This document shows, in pieces, positions 7,914-15,855 of a DNA stretch of 64,000 nucleotides. The DNA lies in contig NC_019701.1 of the NCBI RefSeq assembly GCF_000317065.1, forward strand, positions 868,001 through 932,000, given 5' to 3'. Below the pieces are notes generated by a model that did no database searches, was not told where the DNA came from, and saw nothing but the letters and a program-made list of their open reading frames with translations. The DNA comes from Pseudanabaena sp. PCC 7367 (GTDB taxonomy: Bacteria; Cyanobacteriota; Cyanobacteriia; Pseudanabaenales; Pseudanabaenaceae). The translations under genes were made by a program, and so were the position numbers. Numbering within the stretch: the stretch's first letter is position 1; each line of letters begins with the position of its first letter.

Positions 7914-8964
7914 GGCGTTGTTGCATAAAAGAAACGGAGCGGTAGGTTATGGTACGTTTTAACTACCATGAAAAAACCCCCACAATACCGCGTCCGCAAC
8001 TGGCAAGAGTATAACAAAAGCCTCAAACAGAGAGGAAGTCTAATTTTCTGGATTAGCAAGGAGGCAATAGAGATGTGGCTAGAGCCAGAGCGATCCGGCA
8101 ACAGAGGCGCATCAAACAGATACAGTGACCAAGCGATTGCGACGATTGCGATGCTCAAGAGCATATATGGATTGGCAGGCAGACAAGTCACCGGTTTGGT
8201 CGAATCATTATTTACCCTGATGAACATAGACTTACCGGTGCCAGACCACAGCACAGTTTCAAGACGGATGGGCAAATTAGCGATCGAGTTACCCCATCAA
8301 AAGACTCAGGCAGCGAGACATGTGGTGGTTGATAGCACCGGCGTGAAAGTTTACGGAGAGGGAGAGTGGAAAACGCGTCAGCATGGCATAGGTAAGCGTC
8401 GCACCTGGCGTAAAATTCATCTGGGCGTAGATGAGTCAAGCGGTGAAATTCTTGCGGCAGCGGTTACCAGCAACCAATATCATGATGGCCAAATTCTACC
8501 TGAACTGCTTAATCAGATTGAGGATGAAATTAAGCAAGTATCTGGGGATGGTGCGTATGACCATCGTGACTGTTATGATGCAATCTCTGCTAGACAAGCC
8601 CAGTCAGTAATTCCACCACGCAAAAATGCCAAAATTTGGCAACATGGCAATTGTAAAGCACCACCGCATCCGCGTGACCAAAATTTACGGCGCATCCGTA
8701 AGGTTGGTCGTGCCAAGTGGAAACGAGAGACTGGCTATCATCGGCGCTCACTGGCAGAGACTACTATGTTTAGATTGAAGACTATTTTTGGCGGTAAGTT
8801 ACGCTCACGAAATTTTGATAATCAAGCGGTGGAGCTGTTTTTACAGTGCGTGGCTCTTAATCGTATGATGATGCTATGCAAGCCTGATTCTTACCTGGTT
8901 GAAGACTAAATTGGAGAATCTTGGCAGGAGTATTGTCCCTTTCTTCGATTCATGCAACAAAGCC
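7914..8964 (+). mobile_element. Complete IS5-family (IS903-type) insertion sequence
   Basis: The element is 1051 bp. Its terminal inverted repeats begin GGCGTTGTTGCAT on the left and GGCTTTGTTGCAT on the right (reverse-complemented), matching at 12 of the first 13 bases. A single transposase gene fills it. The flanking 9-bp direct repeats GATCAAAGC are perfect, so this is one simple transposition event with no later rearrangement. It sits between the Yip1 gene and ychF and breaks no recognisable gene. Confidence 0.93.
7968..8909 (+). CDS. IS5-family transposase (DDE type)
   Basis: The product has 313 residues, close to the 307 of IS903 transposase. The N-terminal DNA-binding part (YRVRNWQEYNKSLKQRG, then ATIAMLKSIYGLAGRQVTGL) is typical of the group. 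The catalytic triad is visible: Asp in VVVDSTGVKVYG, Asp in QVSGDGAYD, and Glu in the RRSLAETTMFRLK block, which also shows the Y-(2)-R-(3)-E-(6)-K spacing. No frameshift or stop interrupts it, so it may be active. The ATG at 7968 lies 54 bases inside the left end. Confidence 0.95.
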   Translation: MKKPPQYRVRNWQEYNKSLKQRGSLIFWISKEAIEMWLEPERSGNRGASNRYSDQAIATIAMLKSIYGLAGRQVTGLVESLFTLMNIDLPVPDHSTVSRRMGKLAIELPHQKTQAARHVVVDSTGVKVYGEGEWKTRQHGIGKRRTWRKIHLGVDESSGEILAAAVTSNQYHDGQILPELLNQIEDEIKQVSGDGAYDHRDCYDAISARQAQSVIPPRKNAKIWQHGNCKAPPHPRDQNLRRIRKVGRAKWKRETGYHRRSLAETTMFRLKTIFGGKLRSRNFDNQAVELFLQCVALNRMMMLCKPDSYLVED

Positions 8965-8973
8965 GATCAAAGC
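8965..8973. repeat. Right copy of 9-bp target-site duplication
   Basis: GATCAAAGC, identical to 7905-7913, lies just outside the right inverted repeat. Confidence 0.9.
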
Positions 8974-9228
8974 ATTCAGGTCTCTACTTACACAACATCT
9001 CATTTGAAATAGCACTAGGTCGGATTTGAATTGAGAGAGTAATACCCTGAGTAGGCTACTTGACCTTAAGCAACAGTCGGAGCCAAGACTATCGATTATG
9101 ACTATCATGACACTATGATGGCCAAGCACCAGAGCGATCGCTCCAGCAATCAAACATCCCCTCAATTGCCGTTAATATGACACAATTGAAGCGATGTAAA
9201 TAATAACTAACCAAAAGACAGGATAACA

Positions 9229-10323
9229 ATGCTCAAAGCAGGGATCGTCGGGCTACCAAATGTAGGCAAATCAACTCTCTTCAATGCCCTAATTGCTAAT
9301 GCCAAGGCAGAGGCGGCCAACTTTCCTTTTTGTACGATTGAACCAAATGTGGGTACCGTCACAGTTCCCGATCAACGACTCAACAAACTAGCAGAAATTG
9401 GCAAATCAGCTCAAATTGTGCCAGCACGGGTGGAATTTGTAGACATCGCTGGATTGGTGAAAGGAGCCAGCAAGGGCGAGGGGTTGGGCAATCAATTCCT
9501 GGGCAATATTCGTGCCTGCGATGCGATCGTGCAGGTGGTGCGCTGTTTCGATAATCCCGATATTCACCATGTCGAAGCCACGATCGATCCGGCCAGGGAT
9601 ATTGAAATCATTAACCTGGAGCTATCTCTCTCAGACCTGGCACAGGTGGAAAAACGGATGGAGCGCACCCGCAAAAACAGCCGCGTTGCCAGCAAAGAAG
9701 CCAGTTTTGAACTGGAAGTGCTTGAAAAGTTGCAACAAACACTCGATCAAGGACAGCCAGCGAGAATGGCCAACCTGAATGAAGAGGAACTAGCCGCAAT
9801 TTCCTTCCTACAATTGCTTACGCTCAAGCCGATTATCTATGCTGCTAATGTTTCTGAAGATGACCTGGCCACGGGCAACGCCTGGGTTGAGAAGGTGAGG
9901 GCGATCGCCAGCAATGAAAATGCCGAGGTGGTGATCGTTTCGGCTCAGGTGGAAGCAGAATTGATTGAGCTGTCCGACGCAGACAAACTGGAGTTCTTGG
10001 AATCGCTGGGAGTAAGTGAAGGCGGCCTAAGATCTTTGATCAAAGCTACCTATGACCTTTTAGGACTGCGCACCTACTTCACCGTTGGCCCCAAGGAAGC
10101 CCGCGCCTGGACAATTACTGCTGGCATGAGTGCCCCCCAGGCGGCTGGTGTGATTCACTCGGACTTTGAGCGGGGCTTTATTCGTGCCGAAACGATCGGC
10201 TTTGATGACCTGGTACAAACCGGATCGATGAAAGCTGCCAAGGAGAAAGGATTAGTACGCAGTGAGGGCAAGGAATATACAGTGCAGGAGGGGGATGTAA
10301 TGTTGTTCCTGACTAATACTTAA
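9229..10323 (+). CDS. ychF: YchF/OLA1 family GTP/ATP-binding protein
   Basis: A universal Obg-related P-loop protein that binds ATP in preference to GTP and associates with ribosomes in stress-related translation control. It has 364 residues, the family length. G1 is GLPNVGKST (residues 8-16), G3 is DIAGLVKGASKGEGLGN, and in place of the G4 NKxD the NxxE-type ANVSEDD appears, as expected for an ATP-preferring YchF. The C-terminal TGS domain is intact (LRTYFTVGPKEARAWTI to QEGDVMLFLTNT). The spacing AGGATAACA-ATG gives a good ribosome-binding site. Transcribed alone. Confidence 0.97.
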   Translation: MLKAGIVGLPNVGKSTLFNALIANAKAEAANFPFCTIEPNVGTVTVPDQRLNKLAEIGKSAQIVPARVEFVDIAGLVKGASKGEGLGNQFLGNIRACDAIVQVVRCFDNPDIHHVEATIDPARDIEIINLELSLSDLAQVEKRMERTRKNSRVASKEASFELEVLEKLQQTLDQGQPARMANLNEEELAAISFLQLLTLKPIIYAANVSEDDLATGNAWVEKVRAIASNENAEVVIVSAQVEAELIELSDADKLEFLESLGVSEGGLRSLIKATYDLLGLRTYFTVGPKEARAWTITAGMSAPQAAGVIHSDFERGFIRAETIGFDDLVQTGSMKAAKEKGLVRSEGKEYTVQEGDVMLFLTNT

Positions 10324-10339
10324 TTCCATTGTTTTTGCA

Positions 10340-10371
10340 GCAATAATAATTTTTTGGACAAGCTTTATTGC
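10340..10371 (+). terminator. Possible weak terminator after ychF
   Basis: GCAATAA (10340-10346) can pair with TTATTGC (10365-10371) just after the ychF stop. The stem is A/T-rich, the loop contains the T run rather than following it, and there is no 3' T tract, so confidence is low. Confidence 0.25.
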
Positions 10372-10402
10372 AGCTAATTTACCAATAAAGAAACTTTCCA
10401 GC

Positions 10403-10408
10403 TATAAT
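10403..10408 (+). promoter_or_regulatory. Candidate -10 box (TATAAT) of the antitoxin gene
   Basis: A perfect TATAAT lies 35 bases before the ATG of the 104-residue antitoxin-like gene. No convincing -35 hexamer stands at 17 bases; TTACCA is near at about 19. Confidence 0.35.
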
Positions 10409-10443
10409 AATGTTAGCCTTAAGTTGAGTTTGGTGTAGCCTCA

Positions 10444-10758
10444 ATGACAAAGCAAGCGAAAGACTTTCAATCATTAGCTATTGCGCCTAATCCACCGGGA
10501 CAATGGGCGGTTTACGGCAAGCCCTTAGGAGAGTCAGTTAAGGTTTTTTCGGCTTTAAATGCGGCTCTAGACTTTGTCGTCAAAATTAGTAGCGAGCAGA
10601 ATATTGATCCCGTGATTTCAGAAAGTAATGGAATGACTGGAGCAGTCAATGCTTCTAAAGCTGAAAGGCCAGAGAGTGGGTTTGGATGTGCAAAGGGACT
10701 GATCTTTATGTCACCTGATTTTGATGAACCTCTTGAAGAGTTTAGCGATTATATGTAG
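10444..10758 (+). CDS. Antitoxin-like protein (partner of a PIN toxin)
   Basis: It has 104 residues. The C-terminal segment GLIFMSPDFDEPLEEFSDYM is the classical toxin-neutralising tail of small antitoxins paired with VapC-like PIN toxins. The preceding ~85 residues (QWAVYGKPLGESVKVFSALN and on) match no DNA-binding fold that I recognise. It is followed with one-base overlap by a truncated PIN reading frame, so it appears to be the surviving half of a degraded module. It is 120 bases downstream of ychF with its own candidate promoter. Confidence 0.6.
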   Translation: MTKQAKDFQSLAIAPNPPGQWAVYGKPLGESVKVFSALNAALDFVVKISSEQNIDPVISESNGMTGAVNASKAERPESGFGCAKGLIFMSPDFDEPLEEFSDYM

Positions 10759-10898
10759 TGGAAGTATTGCTAGATACCCATGTATTTCTTTGGTATATGT
10801 CTGGAGATCTTAGGCTTAGTCAAAAAGCAAGGGCATACATTGAAGATTATAGAAATAGTAAGTATCTCAGCATGGCAAGCCATTGGGAGCAGCAATAG
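10758..10898 (+). pseudogene. Truncated VapC-type PIN toxin remnant
   Basis: A GTG-initiated frame overlaps the antitoxin stop by one base and encodes 46 residues beginning VEVLLDTHVFLWYMSGDLRL, the N-terminus of a PIN-domain toxin with its first acidic residue (Asp6). It continues SQKARAYIEDYRNSKYLSMAS and HWEQQ, then stops where family members continue with an IWEIAIK-type helix. A complete PIN toxin is about 125-135 residues and carries further acidic residues, all absent here. The remainder (10899-10950) does not restore the reading. It is therefore a decayed toxin, presumably inactive. Confidence 0.75.
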
Positions 10899-10962
10899 AA
10901 ACAATTTGTTATCGCAATTGCTAAGCTAACATCAGCAATAATCGACTTATTTGAGATTTATC

Positions 10963-11298
10963 ATGTCATTTGCTTTTGCCACTGATCCTACTCCGCTCTC
11001 AACTGCTCCAAACGGAGTTATCTGTGTTGGCGGAACAAGGGTAACTTTAGATACCTTAGTTCAGGCATTCCAGGAAGGTTGCACCGCTGAAGAGATCGCC
11101 GAGCAATACCCATCGCTTCAGCTTGCAGATATTTATTCTGTGATTGGCTATTACCTGAATCATCAATCGCAAGTAGATACTTATTTAGTAGAGCAACAAA
11201 GTAAAGCGCAAGAGGTGAGACAAAAAGTTGAGAACCGCTTTAACCCAGTTGGTATCCGCGATCGCTTATTGGCTAGACGCAACCAAGTAATAGATTAA
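10963..11298 (+). CDS. DUF433 antitoxin-like protein
   Basis: It has 111 residues from ATG 10963 (MSFAFATDP); an ATG at 10951 would add four. The block GVICVGGTRVTLDTLVQAFQ, then EGCTAEEIAEQYPSLQLADI and YSVIGYYLNHQ, is the DUF433 winged-helix core, which is typically the DNA-binding antitoxin of a type II pair. The C-terminal helix (VEQQSKAQEVRQKVENRF) may wrap the toxin. It is followed 6 bases later by a DUF5615 PIN-like toxin gene, the standard pairing in cyanobacteria. Confidence 0.85.
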   Translation: MSFAFATDPTPLSTAPNGVICVGGTRVTLDTLVQAFQEGCTAEEIAEQYPSLQLADIYSVIGYYLNHQSQVDTYLVEQQSKAQEVRQKVENRFNPVGIRDRLLARRNQVID

Positions 11299-11304
11299 AC
11301 AAGG

Positions 11305-11658
11305 ATGCCACGCTTCCTAGCTGATGAAAATCTAAATAACCAGATTGTGCGAGGCATATTACGCCGTAATCCTGACGTTGATATTGTTAAAGTTCAGGAA
11401 ATTAGTCTAAAAGGAGCAGACGATCCTACGGTTTTGGCATGGGCAGCACAAGAAAGACGTGTGGTGCTAACCCATGATGTTGCAACAATGGCAGACTTTG
11501 CCTATGAGCGAATAGCTGCAGGTCTATCAATGCCAGGATTATTTGAAATAGGTCGTAGTGTTCCAGTTGGTCTTGCAATCGACGATATTTTACTTTTGGC
11601 CAAATATAGCATCGAAGGGGAGTGGGAAGGACAAGTTATATATCTTCCGTTGAACTAG
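11305..11658 (+). CDS. DUF5615 PIN-like toxin
   Basis: It has 117 residues. It opens MPRFLADENLNNQIVRGI, with the conserved Asp-Glu-Asn of the DUF5615 PIN-like ribonuclease fold. A second motif, RRVVLTHDVATMADFA, supplies the Thr-His-Asp, and GADDPTVLAWAAQE is the usual middle helix. Predicted to be the RNase toxin neutralised by the DUF433 product just upstream. All key residues are present, so unlike the neighbouring PIN remnant this pair appears intact. Confidence 0.85.
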   Translation: MPRFLADENLNNQIVRGILRRNPDVDIVKVQEISLKGADDPTVLAWAAQERRVVLTHDVATMADFAYERIAAGLSMPGLFEIGRSVPVGLAIDDILLLAKYSIEGEWEGQVIYLPLN

Positions 11659-11669
11659 TTTTTTAAGTT

Positions 11670-12065
11670 CTAGATAAGCTGCATCAACTCGATCGGCAAG
11701 CCATCAGGATCAGCGATGAACGCTACCTTATACGTGCGATCGCCAATTTCCTGATCCCTTGGTGGCAAAATCAGCTTCACTTTGCCCAACTTATCCATCA
11801 AATCCTTTAACACCTGTTCCAAGTCATCCACATGAAACGACAGGTGATAGTAACCCACATAATGCTCATCACCAAAACTATCGGCGGCGGGTTTGGGTTC
11901 TGGCACCTGCATCAGCTCTAAATTTGTGCCTGCCCCATGCAGCCAGCAAGCCAGCGTAATCCCAGCGGTAAAGCGGGTTTCCACCTCAAAGCCAAGGGCT
12001 TCATAGAAAGCGATCGCCGCAAAGATATCCGCAGTTTTGATCGAGGTGTGGTGATGGCGCAGCAT
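11670..12065 (-). CDS. Glyoxalase/VOC-superfamily protein (lactoylglutathione lyase-like)
   Basis: It has 131 residues. It contains two VOC beta-alpha-beta-beta-beta modules. Module one begins RHHHTSIKTADIFAAIAFYE, followed by LGFEVETRF and NLELMQVP. Module two begins YYHLSFHVDDLEQVLKDL and ends FIADPDGLPIELMQLI. The His5/Glu/His/Glu metal-ligand pattern of glyoxalase I is plausible: an initial HHT, Glu in NLELMQ, His in YHLSFHV and Glu in PIELMQ. It probably detoxifies methylglyoxal or is a related metal enzyme; other VOC activities cannot be excluded. Confidence 0.8.
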   Translation of the reverse strand: MLRHHHTSIKTADIFAAIAFYEALGFEVETRFTAGITLACWLHGAGTNLELMQVPEPKPAADSFGDEHYVGYYHLSFHVDDLEQVLKDLMDKLGKVKLILPPRDQEIGDRTYKVAFIADPDGLPIELMQLI

Positions 12066-12422
12066 AGGATTAGAGCTTGATTTAATAATTAAAGAATTAA
12101 TGCAACTTTTTCTAAGGTTTGGCTAATATTCAATCAATAAAATTAAAATAGAGTTATAGCTGGGTAATATTAGTTTGAGTTGAGACAGGCTGAACACCAG
12201 GCAAATAGAGATGTAGGATCTGCGTGTGATTTAGGGATTGTTTGGATTAGTTTTGCCAAAGACTTTTCAGCATCTTGTGCTCATACTCAAAATATAAACT
12301 TGGGGCAAGCTAGCTCTTAGCCACTAGCTGTGATCCCTCTGATCAATTAATTACTCAATTAATTACTCAATTATCAACTTAATTATTAGTAACGGCGAAA
12401 CAATAGTTTCAGGAGGTGGCAA
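12066..12422. other. Divergent spacer with TTAATTACTCAA repeats
   Basis: It holds the promoters of the divergent VOC and DUF2808 genes. A tandem CAATTAATTACT tract stands at about 12343-12390, of the same flavour as tracts at 1120 and 62650. AGGAGGTGGCAA just before 12423 is a strong Shine-Dalgarno sequence. Confidence 0.5.
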
Positions 12423-13028
12423 ATGCCAAATCGATCGCCATTTTTGCTCAAGTTCATCCGCAGCATTCCCATGCTAGCAGCGGCAACCTGTACGTTAGCG
12501 GCAGTGGGTGCAACAACTATTTTTAATCCGCAGCGGCAATCAGCTCAGGCGGTGCAGGTTGGCAATGGCAAAGTTTATTTTGATCATCCACCCAGTCTAC
12601 TGGATACCGAAACCACCAATGAGTATGTCTATTCGTGGAATGCCACCTATTACTTCAAGATCGATGTGCCGGCTGATGCTGGCGAGCCACTCGAACAAGT
12701 GGTGATTTATCAATACAATGGTGGCGATCGAGTTGATTTTAATCTGCGCAGGAGTCTTGCCTTCAGGGGCGATCGGCGGGGTGAGCGAGTACCGTTCGAG
12801 GCAATCATTGAACAGGATGCCGAAACCGATGCGATCGCGGTGAATTTTGATCCACCCGTAAACCCTGGTGAAGTGGTGACGATCGGCCTCAAGCCGGTTC
12901 GCAATCCCCGCTATGCTGATATTTATTTATTCAGCGTGACCGCTTTCCCCCAAGGTGAGATCGCCCACGGTCAATTCCTAGGCTATGGCCGCTTGCATAT
13001 TTATAATCCCAGCCACAATCGCTGGTAA
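12423..13028 (+). CDS. DUF2808 secreted protein
   Basis: It has 201 residues. The N-terminus is a signal peptide (basic MPNRSPFLLKFIR, hydrophobic stretch, cleavage near SAQA/VQVG). The mature part has the DUF2808 pattern: VYFDHPPSLLDT, then YYFKIDVPADAGEPLEQVVI, a central acidic part and the phrase VNPGEVVTIGLKPVRNPR. This family is found mainly in cyanobacteria, is exported and has no known function. It is preceded by a strong ribosome-binding site and faces recJ convergently. Confidence 0.85.
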   Translation: MPNRSPFLLKFIRSIPMLAAATCTLAAVGATTIFNPQRQSAQAVQVGNGKVYFDHPPSLLDTETTNEYVYSWNATYYFKIDVPADAGEPLEQVVIYQYNGGDRVDFNLRRSLAFRGDRRGERVPFEAIIEQDAETDAIAVNFDPPVNPGEVVTIGLKPVRNPRYADIYLFSVTAFPQGEIAHGQFLGYGRLHIYNPSHNRW

Positions 13029-13100
13029 TTAGTAGCTTGCTGCCATGAGGTTTGGCGATGCTCCTAGCTCCTGGAAATGGTGCTATTTATTTGTGAGTAA

Positions 13101-15752
13101 CTAACTGCTATTTCTGTCGATCCAAATTTGGGCTAGCTTGTCGATCGGTAATTCATACCACCGTTGCAGGTTAGCAAGCTCAATTTCTGGGCTGGCGGTG
13201 GGGGCAAACCCAGCACAGGCATAACCAAGTTCTCGCAAAACGGCCACGATCGTTGATGGTGCGACCCACCAGGTCTGGGCTAGCTCTAGTAAATTCAAGC
13301 TGGGCTGGCCAATTAGCGTCGCAACTTTCTGGTATAGCTCTGATTCAGTTGGGTAAGTGGGCATCTGCTTACCTAGATATACCTGCTGTGGTTTGGCCAG
13401 GGCGATCAACCAGTTGAGGTGGGTCATTGAGGGCGGTAGGCTCCACAACACCAACGAACCATATTTGTGCCTACGCTTGGGGCGATCGCAATCGAAATCA
13501 CCATTTAGCTGGGCTTTGAATTCAAGTTCTGGGCGATCATAACCATAGAGCAAGACCGGTTGCGGCAGCGTGGTCAAATCAACGGTAGCTAATGTATTTA
13601 AATCAGCAATAAGTTCATGCCATTCTGGGATGTTTTCGATCGCTGGGGCAGTTTTATAGGTCAGGGTCGGCAACCAGGTTTGATTAGATTGTGTTTGAAT
13701 GCTTTTGGGGTTGAGATTGGCGATCGACTCGGTTAAGTTGCCCTGCTCAGATGGCTTAGGGGATTTTACATTGGTGCGATCGCTAATTGAATTTGAAGTA
13801 AGGGTTTGCTCATTCTGACCATTGCTTAGCTTGTTAGTGACCTTTGGCTTGGCAATTACTGGTTTTGCAGGCTTGACCATGCGATCTTGCTCTTGGTCAG
13901 TTATTAAAGAAAGTTGATTATTGCTGGCATTATTGTGATGCTTAGTATTGTCATTGCTTCCAGCCGATCGCTGATTACTCTTATTTACGGCGATATCTTC
14001 TAGATCGCTTGTTTGCTCAGGCTCGCTGGGTTCGCTGGGTTCTCTTACTCCCACTAATTCCAGCTCAATGCTGGTTTTGCCCTGCCAGTGATTGGCCTTG
14101 AGCTTGTAGGCCAGATCGACGCAATAGGGAATTGGGCAATATTCACCCCAGCGCCAGGCGATCGCCTTAATGATTGACCCATCACCGCGATCGACTTCCA
14201 GCGCTAAAACCTGTCGTTGTTTGCCGCGTGTTTGCTGGGAGAGGATTCTGGCATTCTGGGTATAAAAAATCGGCTCAGCATTACCAATACCACAGGGATG
14301 CAGCACATCAATTTGATCGAGCAGGGCTTGATTGATTTGGCGTAGATCGGCTTGCACATCAATATTTACCAGCGGTTTAATCTGATCTGGACTCAGGCAA
14401 GCTCTGGCAAATTCCCGCAACCGTTCCTTTAGCTGCGGTAAATTTTCCGCTGGCATCGTAAAACCACCCGCCGCCGGATGGCCGCCGCCCTTACCGCGAA
14501 TATCTTTGATATATACAAGCGAGTCAAATACATTGAATTCGGGAATACCACGCACTGAAAAGCGAATATTGCCGTCTGCTTCGATCGCGCCAATAAACAC
14601 CGGCACGCCATAGCGCTCTAGCAACCTGGAAGCTACAATCCCAATTACGCCATGATGCCAGCCTGCCTTGACCAATACTAGAACCCGACAATCGACTAGA
14701 TCGATCTGGCTGCGTTCTACCAGCTCGATCGCCTCTTTTTCAATTTCACTACATAGTCGCCGCCGTTCCTGGTTGATCTGCTCACACTGCATCGCCCGTT
14801 CCAGCGCAATCGCCATGTCATCGGTAGTAAGCAACTCAATCACCAACTGCGGATCGCCTATGCGACCCACTGCATTGATCCGGGGCCCCAGACCAAAGCC
14901 GATCGCTTCCGGCTTAAGGGTAGCCTTGTCCTTAGCAATTTGCGACACATCGATTAGAGCCTGTATGCCGGGGATTTGGCTTTGGGTGAGTAACTTTAAA
15001 CCGCGTTTAACCAGGCGGCGATTGATCCCGGTCAGTTGCGCCAGATCAGCGATCGTGCCTAGGGCAAATAGTTCCAAACAAGGGGCGATCAGTTGATCGA
15101 GTTGGTTAAATCGCTGCGCCAGCTCAACCGCCAGCAGATAGGCCACGCCTACACCAGCGATCGTATAGTAGGGCGATTGCGGATCGATCAGCTTGGGATT
15201 CAAGATCGCATCGGCGGGGGGCAATTGGGGCGGGATATCGTGGTGATCGGTAATAATCACCCGCAAGCCCAACTCCTTGGCATGGGCGATCGCATCATAG
15301 GCAGCAATGCCATTGTCAACGGTCAAGATAATGCTAGCGCCTTCGGATTTAAGCTCGGTCACGATCCGCTGATTGATGCCATAGCCCTCTTGCATCCGCG
15401 AGGGAATCGCATATTCAGCCTGAGCGCCCAATTGACGCAACACCCGCAATAGCAGCGCCGTACTGGTCATCCCATCCGCATCATAGTCACCACAGATGGC
15501 AATTTTCTCGCCCTGGTTGATTGCCTGCTCAAGTAGATCAAGGCTGGGCAGCAGGTCGGCAAATTCCTGTTTGGGGTCAGCAAGAGATTGGCGATCGGGA
15601 TTAAGAAACAAGTTTGCTTGATTTTGAGTAGTTGCCCCCCGATTTATCAACACCTGTGCCAAGATTGAGGGGAGTCCAGTTGCCTGGGCGATCGCTTCAG
15701 CTCTTTGAGGAGTAGGTGGTGCGATATTCCATCGTTGGATTGGCAGTGACAT
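13101..15752 (-). CDS. recJ: Single-stranded-DNA-specific exonuclease RecJ
   Basis: RecJ is the 5'-3' ssDNA exonuclease of recombination and mismatch repair. The DHH-family motifs are present: ICGDYDADGMTS (Asp89, Asp91 and Asp93 as metal ligands), the ITDHHD motif, and the DHHA1 signature RGKGGGHPAAGGF. The protein is 883 residues, longer than the ~570 of E. coli. The surplus lies after the OB-fold (about residue 580): a low-complexity linker (about 590-690, Ser/Asn/Gln/Lys-rich) and a conserved-looking ~190-residue C-terminal domain ending in a helical PIDKLAQIWID. Long RecJ versions are common in cyanobacteria. ATG at 15752; divergent from sasA. Confidence 0.95.
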   Translation of the reverse strand: MSLPIQRWNIAPPTPQRAEAIAQATGLPSILAQVLINRGATTQNQANLFLNPDRQSLADPKQEFADLLPSLDLLEQAINQGEKIAICGDYDADGMTSTALLLRVLRQLGAQAEYAIPSRMQEGYGINQRIVTELKSEGASIILTVDNGIAAYDAIAHAKELGLRVIITDHHDIPPQLPPADAILNPKLIDPQSPYYTIAGVGVAYLLAVELAQRFNQLDQLIAPCLELFALGTIADLAQLTGINRRLVKRGLKLLTQSQIPGIQALIDVSQIAKDKATLKPEAIGFGLGPRINAVGRIGDPQLVIELLTTDDMAIALERAMQCEQINQERRRLCSEIEKEAIELVERSQIDLVDCRVLVLVKAGWHHGVIGIVASRLLERYGVPVFIGAIEADGNIRFSVRGIPEFNVFDSLVYIKDIRGKGGGHPAAGGFTMPAENLPQLKERLREFARACLSPDQIKPLVNIDVQADLRQINQALLDQIDVLHPCGIGNAEPIFYTQNARILSQQTRGKQRQVLALEVDRGDGSIIKAIAWRWGEYCPIPYCVDLAYKLKANHWQGKTSIELELVGVREPSEPSEPEQTSDLEDIAVNKSNQRSAGSNDNTKHHNNASNNQLSLITDQEQDRMVKPAKPVIAKPKVTNKLSNGQNEQTLTSNSISDRTNVKSPKPSEQGNLTESIANLNPKSIQTQSNQTWLPTLTYKTAPAIENIPEWHELIADLNTLATVDLTTLPQPVLLYGYDRPELEFKAQLNGDFDCDRPKRRHKYGSLVLWSLPPSMTHLNWLIALAKPQQVYLGKQMPTYPTESELYQKVATLIGQPSLNLLELAQTWWVAPSTIVAVLRELGYACAGFAPTASPEIELANLQRWYELPIDKLAQIWIDRNSS

Positions 15753-15855
15753 AGGGTAAAATTTTATTAGCTTAAGAAATACTTTATAGTGTTAAAGACA
15801 AGATTAAGTTTGAGAATTTAGATTTAAAAACTTTTAGCTAATAAATCGAGTAGCA

